This document shows, piece after piece, positions 1 to 11,544 of a DNA stretch of 64,000 nucleotides. The notes beneath the pieces are model-generated. The model ran no database searches. It was not told the origin of the DNA and worked only from the letters and a program-made list of their open reading frames with translations. The DNA is from Pleodorina starrii (Eukaryota > Chlorophyta > Chlorophyceae > Chlamydomonadales > Volvocaceae), in contig BRXU01000019.1 in NCBI GenBank assembly GCA_030267565.1, positions 1,104,501-1,168,500 on the forward strand, in the 5' to 3' direction. Every line of letters begins with the position of its first letter. Position 1 is the stretch's first letter. Made by a program: the position numbers and the translations under genes.

Positions 1-499
1 GGGGAATGAGAAAAGGCGGCATCTGCGGGGCGGCGCGCCTGGTGTGACGGGAAAGGGCTCGCCAGCGCCAGGCTGCAGAAGAACGAACGGCTCGGTGACG
101 CGCCCTCCGTTCCTTATCCTTCTCGGACAGAGCGGTCTTCCAGGCGACTGGTTCACGACCCAACCTGAATCGCGGGGAGTTGGGGTGGTTCGGTCTTGGG
201 GCTGGGAACGTGGGAGGCGGTGGGAGGGTGTCGGCGGAGTTGACCGGGGCGCGCTGCTGCTGTGTCAGTGCGCGTTCGTTTGGAGCGTTTACGGACTTAA
301 AAGTGAGGGGCGCAGGGAAGACACCCTAGACCCCACCCCAGCCCACCCCACCCAGGTCTTCCCGGTGCCAGAGGGGTACCGTATGGGCTGTGTGAGACCA
401 CACAGGAGGCTCACGGATGAATGTACAGGCACAAGCCCCTCCTGAAAGACGGAGGACCGGCCTGCGGCTGCCTCTGGAGCAGAGCCCGCGAGTTCAATA
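1..499. other. intergenic, no gene seen
   Basis: GC-rich DNA with one open frame (44-445) that lacks any recognisable domain and has no supporting splice or signal features. I see no gene here. It ends at the left target-site TA of the transposon at 500. Confidence 0.5.
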
Positions 500-1327
500 G
501 GCCCATTTCTATGGGCCGAAACCAGTGCTCGTCCCGCGGTACGGCATTTCTATGAGCGAACTTTGCGCGTGTCGTCCACGTCGTATTCCATCTGGCCTTT
601 GGGCTTGATGGAATACGACAGTGCGTTATTGTAGTTTTGAGTAAGTTAAAAGTGGAGCTAGTGGAGCCAAATGCACATTTGCAAGTTTGATGTTAGGCAT
701 ACGCGGCGTGTGATTGGCTTTCGAACGGTGTCAGTCCCTTGAAGAGCCGTGATGTTCAACACATAGTCCATCTACCTAGCATCTTACAATATGTCTATGA
801 CTTTGTTAGAAAGTATAATGTTTGAGCTCTAGGTAGTCAGTAAGTACTAGGCTTGGAGCCTGAAATCTAGAGGCATGTCGCTGCCTAACTTGCTTGAACT
901 CCACTGGCACCCCTGATCAGACGCTTAACCAGACTCAGATTAGCCATGGGGCTGGCACTCCGGCTGCTTCAGGATTCCGACAAAGACGCCGACAGCAAGT
1001 GTGAACATGAGCATGTGCCACTTGGAGACGTTCCACATGACCAGGAACGCCAGGCACATCCGACCATACAACTCATAAATTTCAGATAGTTCTTCATCAG
1101 TGAAATCGCCATTCATAGGCGTGTCCATATGGGGTAGAGTTGGACGTGGCCCTAGAGGCTGAGATTGTTAACGCTTCGTGCAGGCTTTTGTGGCATGTAA
1201 TATTAACAAGTTCAGAAGAAAAACGGAAGTGAAGTACTGCTTTCGCTTGGTCTCAGACGCCCATAGAAATGTCCTGCTTTTTTGTACTACCGAAACCAAT
1301 GCTCGTCAAAAGCCATAGAAATGGGCC
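500..1327. mobile_element. non-autonomous TIR DNA transposon (MITE-like), TA target duplication
   Basis: The ends are perfect 15-bp inverted repeats: GGCCCATTTCTATGG at 500-514 and its complement at 1313-1327. Each is flanked by TA (498-499 and 1328-1329), as expected of a target-site duplication. A second, nested inverted pair (core CATTTCTATG) lies at about 545-558 and 1258-1272. A subterminal motif, CCGAAACCAGTGCTCGTC at 516-533, recurs in the same orientation at 1290-1307 with one mismatch. A 12-bp stem hairpin is formed by 580-591 with 608-619. The interior is more AT-rich than the flanks and encodes no transposase. TA duplication points to a Tc1/mariner-like or similar mobilising enzyme, which is inference. 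Confidence 0.75.
940..1128 (-). CDS. 62-aa ORF inside the transposon, one predicted membrane segment
   Basis: ATG at 1128, stop at 940. The N-terminus is acidic (DFTDEELSEIYELYG). It is followed by a mostly hydrophobic stretch of about 35 residues (from MCLAFLVMW to VGVFVGILK) and a short hydrophilic tail. I do not recognise the family. The frame lies wholly within the inverted-repeat element, so it could be a captured gene fragment or a chance frame. Its composition (acidic head, clean hydrophobic segment) looks more protein-like than the other short frames nearby. There is no independent evidence of expression. Confidence 0.3.
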   Translation of the reverse strand: MDTPMNGDFTDEELSEIYELYGRMCLAFLVMWNVSKWHMLMFTLAVGVFVGILKQPECQPHG

Positions 1328-1558
1328 TAATTAATCGAACGTGAACTATACGACAGCGCGTGCGGAGACTCGCTCGGCAGAACGTTCTGCTGGAAGCATG
1401 GCATGACAGATAATTGCCAAAAGGATTTTCTATTTTATTATATTGGGTTACCAAACGCAAGAGGCCAACGATCGCGAATGGTAGTAGTGACGTAAGTAAA
1501 GCAAACCACCACACCACACGTGAGCAGCAACGTTACACCGGATGCGCAATTGTAATTG

Positions 1559-4500
1559 ATGGCTGCAATTCTTCCGTTGGCGCTCCTTTTATGGGTGCCT
1601 CTTCTAGCGACCAGAGCTGCAGCGCAGGAGCCCGATGCTCTGACCTACAGGACGCAAATCGTCGGAACCGGTGGCCAGCGACTCCTGTGGACGGTATCCA
1701 AAGCGCCCAAAACCCGCAATAGTAATGATGCGTGTACAGCTGTCTACATGTTCAACCGGACAAATGCCGCCGAGCCCCTGCTCTGGCATGAAGTCGACAC
1801 GGGCGACACGGGTGATGTCGGCCTTCGGCACCTCTACTCCACCGCTCGCCGCGGCCACGCCCTGTCGGCCATCTCCCTCAGCACCGGCAAGCGCAAATGG
1901 CAGTTCCCGCGGCCGCCCAGCATCTTCAGTCGGCGAGACCCGCTCGATCTCCCGCGGGAGACGTCGTTCATCTTGCCGCACGAGACCAAGGCGCCACCCG
2001 GGGCGCCCGGCGATGACTATCTCATCGGCTTTCAACTCGCGCAGCAACCTCGAATCCTGCTGCGGGCGCGTGTGTCGGCCAGCGACACCGGTGCCGAAAT
2101 GCCATCATCATCCACCGCCGAATGGCCGCGCCCGGCCGACAGCCCGCCCGCTGAACCCTGGCTTGTGATCGTGGCCACCCGTGATCCCGGAAACCACCTC
2201 TACGCGGTTTCGGAGGACACGGGCCATCTGATCTGGCAGCTGGAGCTTGCGGCCGACTGGAACATCACATCGGTGGCCCTGCGCGACGAGCTGCCCTCCC
2301 TGGCGCTCCTCTCCGTACAGTTCTCCGGCGACGCCGAGGACGAGGGCGCTGGCGGCCCCGCCGGCGCCATGGTTGCCGTTGACTTGGTCAACGGCACGAT
2401 CCGCTGGAGCACGGGGCCCCTCTCCGCCGGCTCGCCCGGGCTGGCGCTCGCCACCGGCGCCTACCTGGTCCTCCGAGGCGCGACCGACGCGGATCTCGTC
2501 CAATCCCTGTACGGCATCAACGCCGCGACGGGGGCCATGCTATGGACCCACAGCTGCAGCCGCGGCTGTGCCGTACTGCAGGTGGACGAGCGTACGGCGA
2601 TCATCGCCTCGAGCGCCTTCACCGTGAGCGAGCTGGCGGCGGTTGATCTGCGCAGCGGCGCCGTCATCTGGCACGGCCAGGACAGCAGCTCGGAGCCGGG
2701 GGCCCTGGCCTGCAGCGGCGCCGTGGTGGCGCACCGCCGCCTCTTCTTCGGCTGCCCCTGTAGCGACGAGGACGAGCAGGAGCAAAAGCAGGAGCAGGAG
2801 GAGCAGGAGGACGGCGAGGATGCGGCAGAAGGGCAGCTCCGCCGCCGCCGCCAGCGGGCGCTTCTAACCGAGGACGCTGGCGCCGGCGCCAGCGCCGGCG
2901 GCAGCGGGGAGGGCGTAGGGGATGACGGCGGCGGCTCCGCCGCCGCCGCCGCCGCCGGCGGCGGCGCTGGGCGGCGGCTCCTCCGCCGCCACGGCGGCGA
3001 CCCCTCCCGCCCCCGTCTGTGCGCCTTCTCCCTGTCCGCGGATCTCGGCGAGCTCGAGTGGCGCACCCGGCTGGATGGCGACGACAGCGGCTTCCCGGCT
3101 GCTGCGGCGGCCTCCGGTGTGTTGCCGCTGGTGGTGGGCGAGAACCTGCTGCTGGCCACCCGGGGGGCGGTGCACTGCCTGGAGCGGACCAGCGGCAAGA
3201 GGTGGGTAAAAAGAAGATACCGCAGCGGAGCAAGAGGTGGGGTCGGGGGTTGGGGGCTGGGGATGAGGGCGCAAACGGAAAGAGCGGATGTGGCATGAGG
3301 AGGTAGCGGATGAGGGTTTAGCAGCGGAGCGCCACACGGCGCGTACGGCCGATGCGATGCCGTATACTGCACCGTGACCATTTATTGCACATCCGCCATG
3401 TGTTGCTGTACTGCTGTACTGCAGGTGCTGGACATTCGAGCTCCCCGCAGGCCAGGCGCTGGAGGTGCGTACCGTACGGCGCGGCGCGGGTACGGGCGCG
3501 AGTACGGCGCAGCGGGTCGCGTGACACATTCGGGAGGGGAGGGGGGCGCGAAACGGGAAAGGGACGGGAAAGGGACTGCGCCGCCCAACCACTCGCGCAG
3601 CGGCGCAGTGTTGCAGTTGCAGTGTGGTTGGGCCTCTGAAGGTGACAGCGCTACAGCCCAAAGCCGACTGGCGAGCGGTGACTGAGACCCGCCGCCGTCC
3701 CTCTCCCTCCCAACTACTTTTGTGACGTGACGGGGCGGGTACGCAGCGGCGTTTGGGGGCCCTCGGTCGTTTGTTTTGGCGCCTTTGACTGCCCCGACAT
3801 GGACTGGGTGGCAGCTGCCTCAGCCGCTGGTAGACACGGTGTGAGGTGCGGGGAGCTGATCGGCCGATGGATCGAGTCGCCGGATTCCCTGCCGGTTTCC
3901 CTGCCGGTGACAACGCCGCTGCCTCCTGTACTACGCACGCAGGCGTGGGACATTCTGGACGAGACGTACGGCATCGTGGTGGTCCGCAGCTCCGGAACTC
4001 CGCCGGAGGAGGGGCGCCTGTACGGCATCGACCAGGCCAACGGCACGCTGCGAGTCAACGTGACCCTGCCACAGTCGTACATCCCGCCCGACGGCGCCGC
4101 CGCAGCAGCTGCCGCCGCCAGCTCCCCTCTGCCGTACGACCTCCGCGACGGCGTCGCCTACCTGGACGCCTGCAGCGGCCACCGCTGCTGCGTCGTCGCC
4201 GTCGACCTCCTCGCCGGCTCGACGGCGGCGGCGCCGCCGCCGCCGCCGCCATCCACCACGTCCTTCATCCGAGGTGGCGGCGACGCCGCCGCCGCCTTCG
4301 GCTTGCTGCTCTGGCGCCAGATGCGCCGGGCGCTGACGTCGTCCGCCGCCGCCGCCGACGGCGGCGGCGGCGCCGCCGGCGCCGCCGCCACCTCCGCCGA
4401 CCTCAGTTTCGAGTACTGTATCGATGTGGAGCAGGTATGTCGCGCCAAGCAGGCTCGCGGCATCGGGATGCAGGTGGTGTATGTGCTGCTGGTGGCGCAA

Positions 4501-4932
4501 GTGGTGCTGCTGCTGGGCGGTTTCAGCAGTGTGGTGATGTGGCGGCTGTGCTGCCGGCACCGCTACGCGCCCTACACCCGCCTCAACTCTCTGCCGGTGG
4601 TGGAGGTGCCGCAGCACGACGTGGCGAGCGAGGAGCCGGATGACGAGGAGGCCGAGGGCGGGGAGGGGGAGGGGGAGGGCGGGGAGGAGGGGGAGGGGGG
4701 CGGCGGCGGGGTCCAGCGGGTGGGGGTGGGGCGGGGAGGAAGCGGCCGGGTGGGTTTGGCAGTGGACCCGGAAACGGGTGTGGCGGTGCCGGTAGTGCAG
4801 GTGCAGGTTGTGGCGGGGGCGGGGGCGGGGGCGGCGGCGGGGGCGCGGGTTTCGGGGCCGTCTGGAGGGGCGGCGGGGGATCCGGGGCGGGGCGACCACA
4901 TCCGGCGGGTTGGGAGGGAGGGCCGGAGCTGA
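1559..4932 (+). CDS. secreted/type I membrane PQQ-like beta-propeller protein
   Basis: About 890 aa from three exons, 1559-3201, 3425-3464 and 3943-4932; all phases close. The start is the ATG at 1559; the frame also opens one codon earlier at TTG. Residues 1-23 (MAAILPLALLLWVPLLATRA...) form a signal peptide. The body has at least seven quinoprotein-type blades marked by a D/N-x-x-x-G-x-x-x-W pattern, e.g. LYAVSEDTGHLIWQLEL, AVDLVNGTIRW, LYGINAATGAMLW, AVDLRSGAVIW and GKRCWTFELP across the exon 1-2 junction. An acidic then Gly/Ala-rich insert (about residues 400-480) interrupts the propeller. One transmembrane helix (about 737-761) precedes a Cys/Arg stop-transfer motif (WRLCCRHRYAPYTRL) and an acidic Gly-rich cytosolic tail. 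The fold resembles PQQ-binding alcohol dehydrogenases, but I see no catalytic residues. The ligand is unknown. A TGTAA motif lies at 5915-5919. Confidence 0.8.
3202..3230 (+). repeat. dispersed GATACCGCAGCGG repeat, truncated copy in intron 1 of PQQ gene
   Basis: AAGATACCGCAGCGGAG lies directly after the donor site GTGGGTAAA of intron 1. Only the left part of the repeat is recognisable. Confidence 0.55.
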
Positions 4933-6098
4933 GGGTGGGAAGGGGGAAGGGGCGGTGGGGCGTTTGGGGAGTGCGAGTGGAAGGGAGGGAGCTCGGGCTG
5001 TTTCCTCCTGCAACTGCAACTGCGGCCAGGGACCAGGGAGGGGAGCGCAGGCGTCCTCGCAGCCAAGCTTTACAGCAAAGAGGAGGAAAGGGGGATTTTA
5101 AAGCGTGAAGGGGGGGAGGGGGGGAGGGAAAACGTCCTGGGGCACCGGGGCACCGTTGGTGGTAGTTGTGGTATACGGCAGGGGGCTCCAGAGTTCAGAC
5201 GCGTGTCGTGTCAATTAGGCCCGATTGTTAGGACCAGCCTTGCGAGTGTGTGCTGTTGCGTTGTTTGGCCGTCAGGGTGGCATGTATTTCCTAACTAGGA
5301 CTGCCTCACCGACCAGTGTCATAGCTCGAGCAGGGCGGCCCTCGGGTGACACCCTCGCGGGCCGGCCGCAATGTGCCCCGTACTTGTGTTGATTCAAAAG
5401 ATTTTAAGCAGCTGCGAGCCGCGTTTACTGCGTTTCTACTAGCGTCGTGCGGCCTGGTGCGTTCCTTTTGTCCCCTTCTGTTGCAGCGTCCGCACTGACG
5501 CGGGGTTGACCAAAGGGCAGCCTGGGGGGAAGGGGCTCCGCGCGCCTGTTGAGTGCAGCTACATGCCAGTGCAGGCTTGCGGCTGAGCATGAAGCTGGGT
5601 GTGCTGGGTATGAGAGGGCAACGATGTGGTGATCATAACTGTGGTCATGTTTCACCCCGCAGCGCTGGAGCTCGTTTGCGGTCCGAACTTTGCCAAATAG
5701 GTCGATACAAGTGTCCCCTGGGTCACAACCTGACGCGGAGTCCGGTCCCTTTCGATATGCCACATCGCATCAATGCACGATTTGCACACTCTCGGGAAAA
5801 GTAATGTGCGTGCTCAGCTCTAGGGAGTCGTATCGTTATTATGATAACATTTTGCAGCGGACTTTTTCAAACAAGTATAGGCATGCATGTTATCACACGG
5901 CATATATATTGCGATGTAAAATACAAAATTCAATAAAGTTGTGTGGTACGCCGTCTGGAAGCATTACGAATTTCTAGAACACGGTTGGCTTTTAGCAGGG
6001 CCAACGTCCATACTGGTGCCAGCAATTTTACTACTAATAATTTTTTGCACTGCAATTTCCAGTTATACATAGTTCATAGGTTGATCCTCGCTTGAGAA
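4933..6098. other. 3' region of PQQ gene and upstream region of AHA1
   Basis: G-rich just after the stop, then AT-rich from about 5800. It holds TGTAA at 5915-5919 and AATAAA at 5932-5937, compatible with a long 3' UTR. The last ~100 bp before 6099 would contain the AHA1 5' UTR. No gene is seen. Confidence 0.45.
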
Positions 6099-8911
6099 AT
6101 GGCCAAGTTTGATGAAGCCGATCCCCGTTGGCTGGTGAAGGATATGGGTGAAGCTGGCCGGAACGTCAACAACTGGCACTGGACGGAGCGTGACTGCACA
6201 GAATGGGTGGGTCTGGACTTTGCCGCGCCGGACGCTGCATGCCGCCTCTCACCACCTCCCTCCGCCGTCCAGGCTCTCCCTCCACGCGCGCACCTCACCA
6301 TCACCTCCCCCTAACGCACCTCCTCCCCCCACCCGTCTTGCTCCCCTCTCACAGGCCAAGCAGCGCCTGGGCGAGGTCCTGGCCGGCATCCAGCTGACCC
6401 AGCCGCCCGCCGCGGTGCGCACCACCAGCCTCGAGTCCATGAGCGGCGACGCCTTTCTCAACATCCGCAAGAACAAGCTCATTCCATCGTACGACCTGGA
6501 GGTCCGCGTGGGCTGGGCGGGCGAGCTGACAGACGGCGAGGGCAACGTGGTGGGCAGCGCCACGGGGAAGCTGCACCTGCCGCACATCGGAGGTACGCAT
6601 GTGCGTCCTGAACCGGTACGACAAAAGGGGGACCGAGTGGCAAACCGTGCAGCCGAGTGGCGCTGCAGGCGGTCGATTGGTTGGCGGGTCAGTTGGAGGC
6701 GCCCCGTTCGGTCGGGTCGGGTCGGGTAGGCCTGGGCTGTGGGCCTCTCCATGTTCCCGGGGTGCGGCTGTGTGAGCTGCGCGAGCAGCGTACAGATGCG
6801 GGTGGGGTGGGGTTGGGGGTGGGGTGGGGGTGTTGCCGCAGTGACGCGGGGTGTCTGCTCGCCGTCCCGCTCGCGTCGCGCCCTCCCTTTCCCCACCACC
6901 AGTAACGCCCGCTGCACCACCACCCGCCCAACTGCGGCTCCGCCCCCCCGTCCAGGGTGCCCCACCCGCCCGACCCGCCTGCCCCCAACACGCCCGACTC
7001 TGCCAACCCACCCCCTGCTCTGCCCCGCCCTCCCCCGCCGCTCCGCCCGCCCTCCAGACGACAACCACGACGAGGACCCCGAAATCCGGATCGTGTGCGA
7101 CACCAACAGCTCCGAAGCCGAGCGCCTCAAAGCCGTCGTACACAAGGACGGCAAGCGGCCGCTGCTGGACGCTGTGCACCGCTTCGTGGCTGAGCTCCGG
7201 GCGGGGGGACCCGCACTGACTGAGGCAGCAGAAGCAACAGCGGCAGCAGCGGGAGCCGAGACGGCAGCAAACGGTGGAGCCAACGGCGCCAGCGCCAGCG
7301 GGCAAGACGGCGCCAACGGCGCCGCGGCGGCCGGCGGTGCCCAGCCCAAGCTGAGCAGCGGGGATGCGGCGAAGGCGCGGGCGGCCAAGGCGAGCAGCAG
7401 CAGTGGGGGCAGTGGTGGCAAGTCGATCAGCATCACGGCCAAGTTCCACTGCCGGCCGGCCGACATTTACGAGTGCTTTACGGTGAGGGGGACTGCTGGT
7501 GGTGGTGGTGGTGGTGGTGGTGGTGAGAAGCGCGCGCGGGTGTAGGGGGGGAGGGAAAGGGAGAACCGCGGGAGGAGAGGGAGGGGAGGAAGAGGGGGGA
7601 GGGAGGAGGGAGGGGGGATCGCCCCAAACCGAACCGGTGTACCGCAAGCGGGAGCCCCGAACCGCTGTGGCGAGGCTGCAGGCGGTGGTTGGGCAGGGGT
7701 GCCGTACCACCGCCACCACGTCACGATGTGAGAAGCGGCTTGGCGGTCAAGGACACGCAGGCGGGCGGGCGGGCGGGGTCCGTCCGTCCCTTGGCTGTGG
7801 TATCAATTTTGTTGCCCCCCGAGGACGAAGTTGGAAAGCGTGCTAAAGAAAGATGAAACGGGGGGATTTGAGTCTGCGTCTGGCTTTCCTACCCTTCCAC
7901 CTCGCCATGTGTACTCCGCACGGTCCTTCCTTCCTCTGATGCGTGTATGTGTGTATGTGTATGTGTATGCACGCGACCTCTCCTCCGCCCCCCTTCCGCC
8001 CATCTCACCACCCGCCCGCGTTCCTCCCTTCGCATCCCTCCCCCCTTTTTCTCCCTCCGCCATACTCTCCCGCCCTTCTCCGCCTCCCCTCCCCCCCCGC
8101 GCAGGTTGAGGGCCGCGTGTGTGTGTTCACGCAGAGTCGCGCCACCGTGCAGGCCACCGCTCCCGGGGGGGCCTTCTCCTGGTACGGCGGATCCATCACG
8201 GGTGAGTTCCTGGAGCTGTCAGCGCCCCACCGCATCGTCATGCGCTGGAGGTTCAACACCTGGGAGGACGGCTGCTTCTCAAAGGTGTGTCCATGCACGT
8301 GGGTGGGTAGCTGGGTACGTAGGTTTGCTTGCGTGGATGTGTGTGGGGGGGAGGGGGGATTCAGGGGCAAAAAAGATACCGCAGCGGAGACGGAGACGGC
8401 GGGGCGGGGAGGGACAGGGCGGGGGCTCAAAGGCTTTAGGGTTTAGGGTAAGGAGTCACGGAGCAAGCGGACGGGAGGGCGGGGGGACAGCGCGCTTAGG
8501 GGCGTCTTCAAGGTCAAGTACGTTCTGGTGCCTCTGGACTGGTGCCTGTTCCTCCCCCCTGACCCCAGACCCCATCGGTACCCCCAACCAGTGGGTGTGT
8601 CGTTGGGCTGTATCGTCGGACGGACGGACCCCAGCCCCGGCCCCGGGCCCTCCATCGTTACCTGCCTCTGCCGCCACCGCCACCCATACCCACTACCTCC
8701 ACCACCACCGCCGCTGCCGCCCCCCACCCCCTGCCAGGTTGTGATCGACATATCGGAGCCCGAGCATGGCAACACGGTGGTGCAGATCCTGCAGACTGAG
8801 GTGCCCCCCGCGGACAAGTTCGGCAATGAGGACACGGCGGACGTGACGGAACGCGGCTGGCAGTCGCAGGTGCTGCAGCGCATCCGCCAGGTGTTTGGAT
8901 ACGGCGTGTGA
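6099..8911 (+). CDS. AHA1: AHA1, activator of Hsp90 ATPase
   Basis: Five exons, 6099-6206, 6355-6592, 7058-7482, 8105-8284 and 8738-8911, join in phase to 374 aa. The N-terminus carries the family signature NVNNWHWTERDCTEW, followed by the Aha1 N-terminal domain (about 1-170). This binds the Hsp90 middle domain and stimulates its ATPase in the cytosol. A low-complexity Ala/Gly/Ser linker (about 185-235) leads into the C-terminal AHSA1/START-like domain, which starts near ITAKFHCRPADIYECFT, includes FSWYGGSITGEFLEL and RWRFNTWEDGCFSK, and ends with GYGV. Length is near that of yeast and human Aha1 (about 340-350) plus the linker. Intron 4 contains a copy of the dispersed repeat, and intron 3 starts with a long GGT run. 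The start is the first ATG of the conserved N-terminal domain. Confidence 0.93.
7497..7524 (+). repeat. (GGT)n microsatellite
   Basis: About nine GGT units at the start of AHA1 intron 3, a few bases after the donor. Confidence 0.9.
8361..8400 (+). repeat. dispersed GATACCGCAGCGG repeat, copy in AHA1 intron 4
   Basis: AAAAAAGATACCGCAGCGGA followed by GACGGAGACGGC. It keeps the left two-thirds of the consensus and lacks the right GCGAACGGACCC part. Confidence 0.7.
8435..8449 (+). repeat. short interstitial telomere-like repeat
   Basis: Two TTTAGGG units in AHA1 intron 4. Confidence 0.5.
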
Positions 8912-11544
8912 GGGCCACGGGGAGGGAGTTAGGGAGGGAGGAGCAGGGGGCAGCAGGAGGAGGTGCGGAGGAGGAGGAGCAGGAGTGCGCTCGTTGCGTC
9001 GATGGCTCCCCCCCTGGGAGGGAGCGGTCCCCCTGCGGTGTCGTTTTTATGACCCCTTACGAGCGCTGCGATGAGGCACGGCGGATGACGGTTCCTTCGC
9101 TGCCCACGTACTGAATGTCCCGAGGGACACTGCGCCGATGAATGGATGGATGGATGCATGCAAGGAGTGGCTGCTTCCGTCGAGACCCTTTTGCCCCCGG
9201 TAGGCACCGCTCCCGGCACCGTTGAGGAGATCCCACAGATCCCCAGGAGGGCATGCCAATACGGAGGGCGGGAGCGGGGGCGGAGAGACGTGCTGCGTTG
9301 TTGGCGGTGGGGCAGGGGAGCATTTGGGCCCGCTGGCTTCTCGCTTGCTGTTACCGTGCGGTGCCTGGCGGGGGTGCCGCATGTGGGGTGCGGCTGGGCC
9401 CCTGGCGGGCGGGGGGCCTCGTGTACGGATCCACAGCAGCGGTATACCGGTACCTGAGGAGGGGCCGAGAGGGGGCCACTTGCAACACTGGGTGGCAATG
9501 GTGAGCAAACCCTTCCTCGAAAGGGTGGGAAACCCCGAAAGGGTGGGCACCGTAAATGTTAGTTCTTCTGTTCGGCGGTGTGGTCCCGTACCATATGCGA
9601 CTGATAATACGACATGTGCGTCACCCGATGATGATGATGCACCACAGCAGCAGCAGCAGCATGGGGACGCTGCGATACCGTCGGGCGGGGCTGCCCTCCG
9701 GCACCGGTACCGGTGGCAGTCAGTAGCTCCCACAGGTGGCCCAGACGTGCCCGCAGACACCATCGCCCGTTTCCTGACCCTGCGTCAAACGGCCATACCG
9801 GTAGACAAGACTTCCGCCAGGATGGCTCAAGCACAGCCGGTGCACCAGACGGTGGCGGTGGCTCGGACCCAGACGGGCTGGTTACGGAGGCAGGCGAGGG
9901 TTCTGCAGTACATGACAGATGACACTGCAGGTGGGGGCGTCGCAATTGGTGGCCGTTGGTGCAAAAAATGAACAGTTTCAGCTCCCCTAACCTCCCCTTT
10001 CCTCGCCATTGTGACAGCTGTTGACCTCCCGAAGGGAAGAGCTCCCCGTGCTACTGGGTTACAGTACGGTCGACCACCGGGGTGACTTTATTAAAGTAAT
10101 AACCGTAATCCGTACATCAATCAATCCTAGGAAAGTGAAGCGCGCATGCAACGTATGCCCCCACCGTAAAACAATCAACACATCAGTCGCGAACTATTGA
10201 GAGGCAGCAAGCGCCCGCACCACCGGCAAGCGAAGCAGTGCACAACGAGCCGGAAACGTCCGGGTCAATGAAGCCAGCCCCTTGGATCGGCGAAGGGCAC
10301 GATAAGGCTCCCGCCCGCGACGTCAGGGCAGCGGAGTGAGCACCGCCGCCGCAGCACAGCATGTCCCAACCCCCGTCACATCGCCATCCCATGTTACTAG
10401 TACAAGCTAGGCTACATCCCTCAACAACATGTAAGGAACAAGACCCTTCCGGAAGTCATAGTACAGAAGCAATCGCAGGGGTGCTATTGCTGCCTCCACC
10501 CGGATAGGCCCGGATCGGCACACGACAAGAACAATCACCCACCCCTCCAATCCGTCGGCACTCCCAAGTACCGAAGCGCCGTCCCACAGGGTCCCACTGC
10601 CAGACCAGAAGAAACATCCTCCCTGCAGTACCTTGGCATTCGGTAACCAGTCCAGTCCGTGATCAAACCAATGTGCGCCGTAAAAATTTACGCGAGGCAG
10701 CAGGCCTGTGCGGGGCGCCAAAATATTTCATGGTCCTGAGCAATACCGGCGTTTCTTGGCCGAAAGCCCGGCCTACTCATACAAAGGGCAGTATCACACG
10801 ACTTGGGCTGCCGTCGCCAGTGTAACATGACCGCCAACCCTGGCAAGAAACAAGGAAAAAGGGAAAACCTCGCAAGCCGAATGCAGGCCACTTCCGTGAA
10901 AACTCACCGATCACCAGTTCCGTTCTACGAGCAAATGAACCCATTCATGATGTACCAAGCGATTAAACAAAATAATAAGTGGCTCGCGAGCCTCCGGCTC
11001 AGCGGCTTAGCGGCCGCCTCCGATACCGACGCTAAGATTGGCTGCGAGCTTCGGGAGTCACGTCCGCATTAGGTTGGGAATCGGGGCCATCGCGTTGGGT
11101 TGGGAATCGCGATTGCCGCGTTAGCCCTCAAGCAACGACCAAGCAGCACAGCAAGTGCCCCGCGCCACCCGCGGCACCACGGATACTTTCGTGGACTTGC
11201 CCGCCCCGCATCGCCGAACCAAGCAACAGTGGAAGCAAATCCGGTACACGCGCCCTGCCGTACGTCGTTCGCACTCCCTGTAGTACACGCCCAAAGCCAA
11301 CGCACCTTGACCCAGTCCACCACTGCCGTACAAAGCCGTAACACTAAAACCCAAACCCCTCCAAACCCATCCGAGATCCTTCCGAGCCCCATGCACACCC
11401 CGCGATCCGCCTAGCCATGGTCCAAACCCAACATCTCCGGCGTCCTCACCGCGACCAATCGCTCTCCCTTCCAGCATTCCTTCCCCGCTTCCTTCCCCTA
11501 TCCCTTCCTCAAGTCCCTCCGCATGTGCACGCAACCCGTGCAGC
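8912..11544. other. convergent intergenic region between AHA1 and the permease
   Basis: It holds the 3' ends of both genes. It contains small tandem repeats (GGAT units near 9143-9156, GATGATGATG and CAGCAGCAG runs near 9630-9660) and several ACCGGTACCGG-like palindromes. A TTACA (TGTAA on the minus strand) at 10059-10063 could end a long permease 3' UTR. A tryptophan-rich minus frame around 10407-10721 has no ATG start and no recognisable family. No gene is called. Confidence 0.4.

Noticed and set aside
1604..3381. Long open frames on the minus strand opposite the PQQ gene
   Set aside because: They are shadows of a GC-rich coding exon: Arg/Pro/Ser-rich translations without domains, while the plus frame shows a signal peptide, propeller motifs and good splice phases.
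6249..7719. Minus-strand frames of 405 and 456 aa over AHA1
   Set aside because: They cross AHA1 exons and introns, are Pro/Arg/Gly rich, and match nothing; the plus-strand AHA1 is unambiguous.
9222..9971. 249-aa plus frame in the AHA1-permease gap
   Set aside because: No domain, runs through simple repeats and ACCGGTACC palindromes, and lacks a convincing start or splice context.
10407..10721. Trp-rich 104-aa minus frame
   Set aside because: It opens at a non-ATG codon, shows no family resemblance, and lies in the likely 3' UTR of the permease.
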